In this document: positions 36,193-44,729 of the stretch, one piece after another
How the letters are laid out: each line of letters starts with the position of its first letter
How positions within the stretch are numbered: the first letter of the stretch is position 1
Source: Salinispora arenicola
GTDB lineage: Bacteria; Actinomycetota; Actinomycetes; Mycobacteriales; Micromonosporaceae
DNA: 64,000 nt
Direction of reading: 5' to 3'
Assembly (NCBI RefSeq): GCF_006716065.1
Contig: NZ_VFOL01000001.1
Span: 558,001-622,000 of the forward strand
Notes under the pieces: generated by a model
Database searches by the model: none
Told to the model about the DNA's origin: nothing
Seen by the model: the letters and a program-made list of their open reading frames with translations, nothing else
Made by a program: the position numbers and the translations under genes

Positions 36193-37514
36193 CAGCCCTT
36201 CGCGAGGCTCGTCTGCGGCCGGGCGGCCCGGGCGGCCCGAAGCTGGAAAATCGCCTTCACCAGGGCCGGTGCGGCGATGAAGATGACGATCAGCGCCTGG
36301 AGCACGGTGACCAGTTCCAGCGACACACCCGAGTACGACTGCATCCGGTTACCGCCCGCCTGCAAGGCGCCGAAGAGCAGGGCCGCGAGCAACACGCCCC
36401 ACGGCTTCACCCGGCCAAGTAGCGCCACCAGAATGCCGTCGAATCCGATCTGGGCCACGACCAGCGGGGTCAGCGCGCTGGCGGTGGTGCCGAGCACCAT
36501 CTGCGAGCCACCGAGGCCGGCCAGGGCACCGGCGAAGACCATGATTAACACGTAGGTCCGGGTGACGCTGATGCCGGCCGTGCGCGAGGCCGCCGGGTTG
36601 CTCCCCACGGCCCGCATTTCGAAGCCGAGCGTCGACCGGTTCAGCAACCAGGCGACCGCCCAGGTCACCAGCACAGCAAGAATGATTCCGCCGTGCGCCC
36701 GCAGGTTGTCGCCGAACAGGGGAGGCAGCTGCGCGGAGGCGTCCACCGGCCGGCTGATGGCATCCGTACGGTTCGGGTTCTGGATCCCGTTCTGCACGAT
36801 CAACCAGGTCAGGAAGTACACCGCGACGTAGTTGAGCATGATCGTGTTGATCACCTCGTGGGCGCCGGTACGCGCCTTGAGGATCCCCGGGATGAAGCCC
36901 CACGCGGCACCGCCCAGCGCGCCGGCGAGCACCGCGACGAGCAGGTGCAGACCCGGCGGCAGCGGCAGCAGGAACCCGGCCAGCCCGGCTGTGATGACGC
37001 CCATCGTGGCCTGCCCCTGGGCGCCGATGTTGAACAGGCCGCCGCGGAAGGCGAGCGCCACGGACAGACCGGTGAAGACCAGCGGGGCGGTGTAGGTCAG
37101 CGTCTCCGAGATCGGGCTCAGCGCCGCGGTGAGACCGACCGCGTCCGGGTCGAGGACCGCGCCCTTGAACAGGTTCGCGTACGCCCCGCTGACCAACGTC
37201 CAACTGGCGTCGAGGGCGTCCGTCGGGCGGGCGGTGAAGTAGCTGTAGGCCTCCAGCACCTCCGGATCGGAGACGATCATCAGGACACCGCCGACGATCA
37301 TCGCCAGGACCAGCGACAGCAGCGTCACCGTGAAGGTGTTGGCGGCCCAGAGATTCTCGAGGAAGACCCGTCCGAGCGAGGGGCGCTCCGCTGGCTCTGG
37401 TGGCTTCCGGCCGCTTGTTGGCTCGGCTCGTTCAGTGTTGTCGAGCGCCATTCTGGCCGCCTGGTCCGCGGTCGCCGGGTCCTTGTCCGGGGAGCCGGGC
37501 TGTGCGTTGGTCAT
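36189..37514 (-). CDS. Nucleoside ABC transporter permease 1
   Basis: A 441-residue permease paired with the gene at 34903. A charged cytosolic N-terminus of about 50 residues precedes at least eight hydrophobic helices. The family motif FNIGAQGQATMGVI and the coupling region MRAVGSNPAASRTAGIS are present. It overlaps the ATPase gene by 4 bases upstream and the second permease by 4 bases downstream, so all three are one operon. Confidence 0.9.
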   Translation of the reverse strand: MTNAQPGSPDKDPATADQAARMALDNTERAEPTSGRKPPEPAERPSLGRVFLENLWAANTFTVTLLSLVLAMIVGGVLMIVSDPEVLEAYSYFTARPTDALDASWTLVSGAYANLFKGAVLDPDAVGLTAALSPISETLTYTAPLVFTGLSVALAFRGGLFNIGAQGQATMGVITAGLAGFLLPLPPGLHLLVAVLAGALGGAAWGFIPGILKARTGAHEVINTIMLNYVAVYFLTWLIVQNGIQNPNRTDAISRPVDASAQLPPLFGDNLRAHGGIILAVLVTWAVAWLLNRSTLGFEMRAVGSNPAASRTAGISVTRTYVLIMVFAGALAGLGGSQMVLGTTASALTPLVVAQIGFDGILVALLGRVKPWGVLLAALLFGALQAGGNRMQSYSGVSLELVTVLQALIVIFIAAPALVKAIFQLRAARAARPQTSLAKGW

Positions 37515-39106
37515 GCTTCGTCCTCGCTGCCGGGGTCCTCCGGGGCTGGGTGCGCGCCATCGGTACCCACCGTCGATCCGTTCGCCCCGGCTCCCGCCGC
37601 TCGCGGGTCGATGCCGGCCATCAGGAGGCCGATCTCTTCGCGGGGGACCTCCGGACCGACGACGCCGATGATCCGGCCGCGATACATCACCGCGATCCGG
37701 TCGGCAAGGCCGATCACCTCGTCGAGTTCGCTGGACACGAGCAGGACAGCCGTCCCGGCATCCCGCTCGTGGATGACCCGGCTGTGGATGAACTCGATGG
37801 AGCCGACGTCGACACCGCGGGTCGGTTGGGCGGCGATGAGAAGTTTCAGGGGCCGGGACAACTCGCGGGCGACGATCACCTTCTGCTGGTTGCCACCGGA
37901 CAGGGTGCCCACCGCCGCCTCCGCTGACGGAGTGCGGACGTCGAACTGGGCGATCCGCTCCTGCGCCGACTTCGTGATCTCGTCCGGTCGCAGCGCGAGC
38001 CCCTTACCGAACGGCGGTCGATCATACATATCCAGCACCAGGTTCTCCGCGACGCTGAACTCCTTGACCAACCCGTCGACGCTGCGGTCCTCGGGCACGT
38101 AGCCGACGCCCGCGCGAAGGACCTCCTTGGTCGACCAGCCGTCTACGCGGTCCCCGTCGAGGTGCACCGAGCCGTTGAGCACCGGACGCAGCCCCATGAT
38201 CGCCTCGACCAACTCGGTCTGGCCGTTGCCCTGCACGCCGGCGATGCCGAGTACCTCACCGGCGTGCACGGTCAGGTCGACGCCGTCGACCGCGCGTACC
38301 TGCCGGTCGTCGTCCACCACCAGCCCGTTGAGTTCGAGAACCGGTTCGCCTGGGGTGGCCGGTTGTTTGTCGACGGTGAGCCGGACGGTGCGGCCAACCA
38401 TCAGGGCGGCCAGCTCGTCCCGGCTCGCCTCGGGCGTTGCGGTGCCGACGGTCCGCCCGCGGCGGATCACCGTGATCCGGTCGGCGATAGCCTTCACCTC
38501 GCCGAGCTTGTGGGTGATGAAGACGATCGACCTACCGGCGGCCTTGAGTGACCGCATGACGGTGAGCAGTTCCTCGGTCTCCTGCGGCGTGAGTACCGCG
38601 GTCGGCTCGTCGAGGATGAGCAGGTCGACGTCGCGGGTGAGCGCCTTGACGATCTCGACCCGCTGCTGGATGCCGACCGGCAGGTCCTCGACGATCGCGT
38701 CCGGTTCCACGCGCAGGTTGTAGCGGGCGGAGACCTCCGCGACCTCGCGTCGGGCACGCCGGCGGTCGAGGAAGCCGGCGATTCCGCCCCGGACCTGCTC
38801 GGCGCCGAGCATGATGTTCTCCGTCACGGTGAAGACCGGCACCAGCATGAAGTGCTGGTGGACCATGCCGATCCCGGCCGCGATGGCGTCCGACGGCCCG
38901 CGCGGCTTCAACGGTTTCCCGTCCACCAGGATCTCACCGTCGTCGGGCTGGTACAGCCCGTACAGGACATTCATCAGGGTCGACTTGCCCGCGCCGTTCT
39001 CCCCGAGTAGGGCGTGGATCTCCCCCGGCTCCACCGTCAGGTCGATGTGGTCGTTGGCGACCACATCACCGAACCGCTTGGTGATGCCGCGCAGTTCGAG
39101 TCTCAG
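37511..39106 (-). CDS. Nucleoside/simple-sugar ABC transporter ATPase (duplicated ATPase), apparent CTG start
   Basis: A 531-residue double ATPase. The first domain has GENGAGKST, the Q-loop MVHQHFMLVP, DLPVGIQQRVEIVKAL and LILDEPTAVLTPQE. The second has a degenerate Walker A (AGVQGNGQTEL), signature LSGGNQQKVIVARE and AAQPTRGVDVGS, as usual for this class. Homology begins at RLELRGITKRFG. The only well-placed start is a CTG at 39106 with GGGAGG five bases upstream; the nearest in-frame GTG is at 39325, which would add a basic non-homologous stretch running through an intercistronic hairpin. Partner of the two permeases and the BMP lipoprotein. Confidence 0.88.
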   Translation of the reverse strand: MRLELRGITKRFGDVVANDHIDLTVEPGEIHALLGENGAGKSTLMNVLYGLYQPDDGEILVDGKPLKPRGPSDAIAAGIGMVHQHFMLVPVFTVTENIMLGAEQVRGGIAGFLDRRRARREVAEVSARYNLRVEPDAIVEDLPVGIQQRVEIVKALTRDVDLLILDEPTAVLTPQETEELLTVMRSLKAAGRSIVFITHKLGEVKAIADRITVIRRGRTVGTATPEASRDELAALMVGRTVRLTVDKQPATPGEPVLELNGLVVDDDRQVRAVDGVDLTVHAGEVLGIAGVQGNGQTELVEAIMGLRPVLNGSVHLDGDRVDGWSTKEVLRAGVGYVPEDRSVDGLVKEFSVAENLVLDMYDRPPFGKGLALRPDEITKSAQERIAQFDVRTPSAEAAVGTLSGGNQQKVIVARELSRPLKLLIAAQPTRGVDVGSIEFIHSRVIHERDAGTAVLLVSSELDEVIGLADRIAVMYRGRIIGVVGPEVPREEIGLLMAGIDPRAAGAGANGSTVGTDGAHPAPEDPGSEDEA

Positions 39107-39248
39107 CGCAACCTCCCGGAGTACGAAGCGTTGGTGCGGTAGCTGCCGGTACGCCGGCAGGGGTGCCTTCGGTGGAACCGATCGGCCGCCTCGGGGCCGC
39201 TGGGAGTGTCCCCGCGGCGCCAAGGCGGCCGGATCGTCGTGCAGTGCC

Positions 39249-39289
39249 GCTCGCCGAGCAGCTAGGGTGATCGCCCTACCGCGGCGAGC
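39249..39289 (-). promoter_or_regulatory. Nested intercistronic hairpin between BMP lipoprotein and ATPase genes
   Basis: GCTCGCCG (39249-39256) pairs with CGGCGAGC (39282-39289), and inside it TAGGG (39263-39267) pairs with CCCTA (39274-39278). It starts 11 bases after the lipoprotein stop. Such hairpins commonly stabilise the upstream message or reduce readthrough, so that binding protein exceeds transporter. Confidence 0.5.
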
Positions 39290-39299
39290 CGGCCACGGC

Positions 39300-40379
39300 T
39301 CACTGCGGTTGGGCTGGCGACTCAACCTTGATCATGCCGGCGGCGATGTCCGCCTTCAGCTTGTCGACCTCGGCCTTCAGCTCCGCCGGGACCTTGCTGT
39401 CGAACTCGTGATACGGCGCGAGCGCCACACCCTCGTTGGCCAGCGTGCCCGTGAAGCCCGGGTTCGCCTCCAGCTTCTCGCCAGCGGCGGCCTTAAGTAC
39501 GGCCTCCTCGACGGCACCCGGGATGTTCTTCACCACGGTGGTGATGATCGCCGCGCAGTCTGGAGTGCTCTCGCAGCCGTCGACATCCACCCAGATCGTG
39601 TTGTACTTGCCGCCCGAGGCACTGGCCGCTCCGGTCGTGCCGAGACCGGCACCACCGGCGACCGGCATGATGATGTCGGCGCCCTGGGCAACCAGTGCGT
39701 CGCTGACCTTCTTGCCCTCGTCCTGCTTGACGAAGTCGTTGGTGAACGAGCCGTTCTGGCTGGCCTTGTCCCACCCCAGGACCTGGACCTTCGTCCCCTT
39801 GGCCTCGTTGTAGTGGGCGACTCCGTCGGCGTAGCCGTCCATGAAGATCGTGACTGGCGGGATCTTCAAGCCGCCATAGGTGCCCACCTTGCCGGTCTCA
39901 CTGAGGCCGGCGGCCAGGTAGCCCGCCAGGAAGCCGGCTTGGGCGGTGTCGAACTGCATCGGGTAGACGTTGCTCTCCGGCAGCTTCGCGTCGACGATGC
40001 CGAACTGCTGGTCCGGGTTCGCCGCCGCGATCTTGGAGGTGGCGTCACCCATCAGGCCACCGACAGCGAGGATGAAGTCGCAGTCCTGGTTGACGTACTG
40101 CGTCAGGTTCGGCTCGTAGTCAGCCTCGGCCTTCGACGCGACGTACTTGATGTCGATGTCCTTGTTCTCGGCCCGGGCCGCCTCCAGGCCCTTCCAGGCC
40201 GAGGTGTTGAACGACTTGTCGTCGATACCGCCGACGTCGGTCACCATGCAGGCACTGAACTTGTCACCCTCACTGCCGGCGTTGTTGTCCTCAGGTGCCT
40301 CACCGCACGCGGCGGCGGCCAGCACGAGGCCGCCCACCGCGAAGACCGAGGCGATCCGCATCCCACGCACCGAGCGCAA
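39300..40379 (-). CDS. BMP-family nucleoside-binding lipoprotein
   Basis: A periplasmic-type (here membrane-anchored) binding protein for nucleosides, about 359 residues. The signal peptide RIASVFAVGGLVLAAAAC has its lipobox cysteine about 25 residues from the start. The mature part opens ACMVTDVGGIDDKSFN, diagnostic of the Bmp/PnrA family, and later has VGGLMGDA, PVAGGAGLG and WVDVDGCES. I prefer the TTG at 40379 because AAGGAG is five bases upstream and it supplies basic n-region residues; ATG 40361 is the simple alternative. First gene of the nucleoside uptake operon that continues through cdd and probably deoA. Confidence 0.9.
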   Translation of the reverse strand: MRSVRGMRIASVFAVGGLVLAAAACGEAPEDNNAGSEGDKFSACMVTDVGGIDDKSFNTSAWKGLEAARAENKDIDIKYVASKAEADYEPNLTQYVNQDCDFILAVGGLMGDATSKIAAANPDQQFGIVDAKLPESNVYPMQFDTAQAGFLAGYLAAGLSETGKVGTYGGLKIPPVTIFMDGYADGVAHYNEAKGTKVQVLGWDKASQNGSFTNDFVKQDEGKKVSDALVAQGADIIMPVAGGAGLGTTGAASASGGKYNTIWVDVDGCESTPDCAAIITTVVKNIPGAVEEAVLKAAAGEKLEANPGFTGTLANEGVALAPYHEFDSKVPAELKAEVDKLKADIAAGMIKVESPAQPQ

Positions 40380-40580
40380 GACGTCTCCTTCCATTGCGCA
40401 CCGCGTCAAACCGCGGGCGGCCCTTGTGAACCGGCCTGCGCTGTGCCGCCGGTGTCCCACGTTACGGACGCAGAGCGTACGCCCGCGCCCTCGCACCGGC
40501 GACAGTCGTGCGCGACTGTTGAGTGCCTGTTACCCCGATGTGACACTCGGGTACCTCAGCGCACCGGACAAGCCGGTCAA

Positions 40581-40622
40581 GGGCTCTCGGGCAGGACGAA
40601 ATGTCCTGCTCACCGGGAGCCC
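40581..40622 (-). terminator. Long hairpin terminator after the small membrane protein gene
   Basis: An outer 10-bp stem (40581-40590 with 40613-40622, one G-U pair) and an inner 7-bp stem GCAGGAC/GTCCTGC (40591-40597, 40603-40609) with a GAAAT loop. A three-base bulge separates them. It lies 26 bases beyond the stop at 40648. Confidence 0.65.
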
Positions 40623-40647
40623 ATCGGTGGAGCCTCCCAGTCGGACG

Positions 40648-40989
40648 TTACCGCCAGAAGACCGCCACCGCAGCGTTGACCAGGGTCAACCCAATGATCG
40701 CGAGGAAATGCCCCCGGTTGATCACCTCCCGCTTACGGGAGAAGAACACCATGACGAAGATCAACAACGCGAGTACCAGTTTGGTAACGAGCTTCGCGGG
40801 ATCTGGCTCGTTCCCGTCCCGTAGCGGCGCGGACAGTCCGATTCCGGTCAGCAGCGTGAGCGCCGCGCCCCAGAGCATGGCCGAGTTGATCCGGAGCCGC
40901 CCCTTGAGGTATTGGACCGTCGCGCCACCGAGCAGCAGCGCGAACCCGATCAGGTGGATGTAACGGAGGATGAGTCGTAGTGCTTCCAC
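40648..40989 (-). CDS. Small integral membrane protein, function unknown
   Basis: A 113-residue protein with four hydrophobic helices (about 8-28, 36-54, 65-84, 92-112). The phrases RYIHLIGFALLLGGATVQYLKG and RKREVINRGHFLAIIGL suggest a conserved actinobacterial family. GTG 40989 is chosen because GAGGA is 7 bases upstream. It is between two transporter operons and followed by its own terminator. Confidence 0.75.
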   Translation of the reverse strand: MEALRLILRYIHLIGFALLLGGATVQYLKGRLRINSAMLWGAALTLLTGIGLSAPLRDGNEPDPAKLVTKLVLALLIFVMVFFSRKREVINRGHFLAIIGLTLVNAAVAVFWR

Positions 40990-41047
40990 CGGCCCATCCT
41001 CGCGCACCACGACAGGTCGTAGTAGAGGGGCTTGGCCGATCGAGACG

Positions 41048-41962
41048 TCAGCCCTTCGTACCGCCCGCGGTCAGGCCCGAGACCAGGTGCCGCTGGGCGA
41101 ACAGGAAAACCAGACCGGCCGGTACGGTCACCAACACCGCCGCCGCCGTCAGATACTCCCACTGCGGGTTGAACCGCGGCACGAACTGCTGGAGCCCGTA
41201 CGCGAGGGTGAACTGATCGTCGGTCTGAATGAACGCCGACGCGTACGCGACCTCCCCCCACGCGGTGAGGAAGGTATAGAAGGCGGTGACCGCGATGGCG
41301 GGCCGGGCCAGCGGCAACACCACCCGCCAGAAGGTGACGAACGGGCCGCAACCGTCCAGGGCCGCCGCCTCGTCCAGCGTGGTGGGAATCGAGTCGAAGT
41401 AGCCCTTGAGCATCCAGGCGCAGAACGGAATAGCGATGGTCAGATACGCGATCACCAGTGACGGCAAGGTATTGATCAATCCCAGCCGGGCCATGATCGT
41501 ATAGATCGGGACGATCAGGATGGCGACCGGAAACATCTGGGTAACCAGGAAGACCATCATCAACGGCCGGCGCCCCGGAAAGTTGAAGCGGGAAACGGCG
41601 TATCCGGTGGTCGCCGACAGGAAAATACCAATGACCATTGTCAATGCTGCCACCAGGACCGAGTTCGCCAGCCACCGCAGGAAACTGGTGTCGAACAGCA
41701 CGTAACGGTAGTTACTCAACGTCGGATCCTCGACCAGGGCCAGGTCGGTGCTCTGCACCGCGTACCCGGGCTTGAACGACGACAGCAGTACCCAGACGAT
41801 CGGACCGATCGCGATCAGCGACGCGACAGTCAGGGCCCCGTGCAACAGCAGCGACGCCGCCCGACCACGCCGGCTGCGGCCGGTACGTCGCGCGGTCCCG
41901 GTCGGGGCTGCCGGTACGGCCACCTCTGCCTCAGCCTCCACGGAGACGGTCGCTTGGCTCAT
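41048..41962 (-). CDS. Carbohydrate ABC transporter permease, MalG-type
   Basis: A 304-residue inner-membrane permease. A basic N-terminal stretch of about 30 residues (GTARRTGRSRRGRAAS) is followed by six helices and the EAA coupling motif TLDEAAALDGCGPFVTFWRVVLPLARP. ATG 41962 overlaps the malF stop (TGATG) with GAGG upstream. Third gene of a solute-binding-protein/MalF/MalG operon; the ATPase (MsiK-type) must be encoded elsewhere, as is usual in actinomycetes. Confidence 0.92.
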   Translation of the reverse strand: MSQATVSVEAEAEVAVPAAPTGTARRTGRSRRGRAASLLLHGALTVASLIAIGPIVWVLLSSFKPGYAVQSTDLALVEDPTLSNYRYVLFDTSFLRWLANSVLVAALTMVIGIFLSATTGYAVSRFNFPGRRPLMMVFLVTQMFPVAILIVPIYTIMARLGLINTLPSLVIAYLTIAIPFCAWMLKGYFDSIPTTLDEAAALDGCGPFVTFWRVVLPLARPAIAVTAFYTFLTAWGEVAYASAFIQTDDQFTLAYGLQQFVPRFNPQWEYLTAAAVLVTVPAGLVFLFAQRHLVSGLTAGGTKG

Positions 41963-42975
41963 CACCACACCTCGCCTTGCTTACGCAGTGCCCGCCGGTA
42001 GAACACCGAGAAGACCAACAGGATCGACAGGATCAGCACGCCGTACGTGGAGGCGAGCGAGTAGTTGCGGATGCCCTCGAACCCGGCCCGGTACGCACCG
42101 GTCACCAGGATCTCGGTCTGTCCGGCCGGCTCCCCCTCCGTCACCAGGAAAATGATCGGGAACAGGTTGAAGGTCCAAATGGTGCCGAGCAGAATCACGG
42201 TCATGCTGGTCGGGCGCAGGCCCGGCAGTGTGATGGCACGAAACCGCTGCCACGGCGACGCGCCGTCGATCTCGGCCGCCTCATAGAGTTCACCGGGAAT
42301 GGTCTGCATTCCGCCGAGCAGCGCCACCATCATGAACGGCACACCGAGCCAGACGTTGGTGACAATCGCGGTGAACAACGAGGTCCACCGGTCAGCAAAC
42401 CAGGAGACCGGATCGATCCCGAATGCGGCGAGCACCGAGTTCACCAGGCCGAAGCGCTCGTTGAAGATGAACTTCCAGGCGAACGCGCTGACGAACGCCG
42501 GCACCGCCCACGGCAGCACCAGCAGCACCCGGTAGAGGCCACGGCCGCGCATCGGGCGGTTGAGCATGACGGCCAGGCCGAGCCCGAGGCCGTAGTGGCA
42601 GGCGACGCCGACGAACGTCCAGATCAGGGTGATCCCGGTCCACTCCCAGAACTGGCCGACCTGACCGGTGAGGACGCGGACGTAGTTGTCCAGCCCCGCG
42701 TACTCCCACGGGTTGGGGTTCTCGTCGCAGACCTGGCTGCCGGTGATCGACTTGGTGCAGATCTCCGCCGCCTGATTGGCCTCGTTGAGGTTGGTGAAGG
42801 AGAGCCAGATGCCGCGCCCGAGCGGATAGAAGATCAGGACCGCCAGGACGATCACAACCGGCAGGACCATCGCCCAGGCGTACCAGTTCCGGTCCCAGCT
42901 GCGACGCAGCCGAGACGGTGGGGCGGTGCGACGGTCGGGCGGCGCGGACGCTGCCGCGGCTGTCACGGTACGCAT
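41962..42975 (-). CDS. Carbohydrate ABC transporter permease, MalF-type
   Basis: A 337-residue permease with six or more helices. The opening WYAWAMVLPVVIVLAVLIFYPL is characteristic, a periplasmic loop carries a cysteine pair (AAEICTK...VCDENPNP), and the coupling motif is ELYEAAEIDGASPWQRFRAITLPGLRP. The extra N-terminal extension is short. ATG 42975 has GGGAG about 12 bases upstream. It is coupled to malG by a one-base stop-start overlap. Confidence 0.92.
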   Translation of the reverse strand: MRTVTAAAASAPPDRRTAPPSRLRRSWDRNWYAWAMVLPVVIVLAVLIFYPLGRGIWLSFTNLNEANQAAEICTKSITGSQVCDENPNPWEYAGLDNYVRVLTGQVGQFWEWTGITLIWTFVGVACHYGLGLGLAVMLNRPMRGRGLYRVLLVLPWAVPAFVSAFAWKFIFNERFGLVNSVLAAFGIDPVSWFADRWTSLFTAIVTNVWLGVPFMMVALLGGMQTIPGELYEAAEIDGASPWQRFRAITLPGLRPTSMTVILLGTIWTFNLFPIIFLVTEGEPAGQTEILVTGAYRAGFEGIRNYSLASTYGVLILSILLVFSVFYRRALRKQGEVW

Positions 42976-42999
42976 ATCAGCTGTGCTCCCAGTAGGTGA

Positions 43000-43049
43000 G
43001 CCGGGTGCCCGGCGACCGGATTCGGCCGCCGGGGCCGGCACTGTGCCGG
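43000..43049 (-). promoter_or_regulatory. Two small hairpins between solute-binding protein and MalF genes
   Basis: GCCGGG-TG-CCCGGC (43000-43013) and CCGGCA-CTG-TGCCGG (43035-43049) can each fold in the 107-base intercistronic gap. They may protect the abundant binding-protein message. Confidence 0.45.
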
Positions 43050-43082
43050 TGGTCGTCGGGTTCTGCCCACGTCGGTGGTGGG

Positions 43083-44384
43083 TCAGAGCCCGAACGAGGT
43101 GACGACCTCCGCCTGGTACCTCTTGGCGACAGCGTCGAGCGCGGCCTTCGGATCCCGGTTCTGGATCAGAACCTCGGTGGCCATCTGGTCCAGCGGTTCG
43201 AAGAACTGGCCGGCCTCGGGAATCCAGGGACGGCCTACGGCGGCCTCCACGGCGGGCTGGTAGGCGGTGACGATCGGGTTGTTCCGCACCGCGTCGAGGT
43301 CGTAGGCCGACTTGCGGGTCGGCAGCAGGCCGAGTTTTTCGGAGAGGAATGCCTGCGACTCGGTGGAACTCATGAAGGCCACGAACGCGACCGCGGCGTC
43401 GACCTTCTCCTGTGGCATCCCGGACCAGATGGTGTAGTTGTGCCCCCCGACCGGGCCGCCGGCCCTGGCCGAGCCGCCCGGGACCGGAGCGATGCCGAGG
43501 TTCTCCGCGCCACCGAAGCTCGGCGCCTGCGTAACGTTGTTGACCTCCCACGGACCATTAATGATCATGGCGACCTGCTGCTCCTTGAAGAGCGTCATCA
43601 TCGTCCCGTAGGAGTCGTTCGCGGAGGGCTTGACGGCGGCACCGCTGTCGATCAGGTCCTTGGCGATCTTCAGCCCGGCGACGTTACGGTCCGAGCCAAC
43701 GGTGATCTTCTTGGCCTCGACGTCGACCAGGTCGCCGCCCTCGCCGTACATGAAGGGCAGCAGGAAGTAGCCGGCCGGATTGACGTAGAGGCCCTCGGCA
43801 CCGGTCTTCTGCGTGACGGCCTGGGCCGCGGTCTTCAGCTCGGCCCAGGTCGTCGGCGCTGCGGCGACGCCGGCCTCGGCCAACAGTTCCTTGTTGTACA
43901 TGAGCGACAGCGTGTCGGTCACCTGCGGGACGCCGTAGGTCTTGCCGTCGTACTTGTTCGACGCGAGCGGGGTAGCCAGGAAGTCCGCCTCGTCGGCAAG
44001 CAGCTCGGAGCCATCCAGCGCGTAGAGGTAGCCCAGCGAGGCAAACTCCGGCACCCAGGCCACCTCCGCCCGCAGGATGTCCGGTGCGCCGGTCTTGGCC
44101 TGCGCGGCGGTCTTGAACTTGTTCTGGGCCTCACCGAACGGGACCGACTGATAGTTGATCTTTATACTCGGGTAGGTCTCGTTGAACCGTGCGATCAGCT
44201 CCTGGAACACCGGACCCTCGTTCTTCGGGTCTGACGTGTCCCACCAGGTCAGTTCTGCCTTCATAGCTGCGGGATCCGCCGCTGGGCGCTCCTCCTCGCC
44301 CTGGCTGTCCCCGCCACAGGCGGCGAGGGCCAGAGCAAGGGTGGTGGAGGCAAGTACGGCGACCCCCTTGGCTGTGCGACTCAT
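43083..44384 (-). CDS. Maltose/maltodextrin-type extracellular solute-binding lipoprotein
   Basis: A 433-residue lipoprotein. The signal peptide (SRTAKGVAVLAS...ALALAAC) has a lipobox near residue 23. The mature part has ELTWWDTSDPKNEG, INYQSVPFGEAQNKF, MIINGPWEV and PVGGHNYTIWSG, matching cluster B sugar-binding proteins (MalE type). ATG 44384 has AGGAGC immediately upstream. First gene of the transporter operon, divergent from the LacI-family regulator. Confidence 0.92.
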   Translation of the reverse strand: MSRTAKGVAVLASTTLALALAACGGDSQGEEERPAADPAAMKAELTWWDTSDPKNEGPVFQELIARFNETYPSIKINYQSVPFGEAQNKFKTAAQAKTGAPDILRAEVAWVPEFASLGYLYALDGSELLADEADFLATPLASNKYDGKTYGVPQVTDTLSLMYNKELLAEAGVAAAPTTWAELKTAAQAVTQKTGAEGLYVNPAGYFLLPFMYGEGGDLVDVEAKKITVGSDRNVAGLKIAKDLIDSGAAVKPSANDSYGTMMTLFKEQQVAMIINGPWEVNNVTQAPSFGGAENLGIAPVPGGSARAGGPVGGHNYTIWSGMPQEKVDAAVAFVAFMSSTESQAFLSEKLGLLPTRKSAYDLDAVRNNPIVTAYQPAVEAAVGRPWIPEAGQFFEPLDQMATEVLIQNRDPKAALDAVAKRYQAEVVTSFGL

Positions 44385-44729
44385 GTTCGCTCCTAGATTG
44401 CCGGCCGGGTTCCGGCGGGACATTAGCAAGAGTTTTCCGAGTTAGAAACCCTTTGCGAACCGTCTTGCGAAAGCCAGCGCGACCCGATCAGCCGACCTCA
44501 CCTCAGATTCGGGCTTTTAGGGGACAAACCTCCAGCGCTTAACCCCACTGGGTTCCGCGCCACGACGGGGTCAGACCTCGAGCTCACCGGGTTAGCGCTG
44601 CTCAAAGCTGGTCACTCCGCGCTCCCACCGACCGACCGGCGCCGTCGGACCGAGGGCCCCGACCATGGATCGAGGTGCAAGAAATTGCCAAGCCAGCGTA
44701 AGAACCACCGGGTGAGCTACAGTGCCGCC
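44385..44729. promoter_or_regulatory. Divergent regulatory region between solute-binding protein and LacI-family gene
   Basis: 345 bases with no gene. TCTTGCGAAAGC at 44463-44474 matches 10 of 12 bases of the perfect dyad found upstream of the glucosidase (45855-45866). Related CTTTGCGAAC (44451-44460) and TGCAAGAAATTGCC (44677-44690) sites flank it. These look like operator sites of the LacI-family protein encoded here. The 44400-44475 section is AT-rich for this genome and probably holds the minus-strand promoter. Confidence 0.5.
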
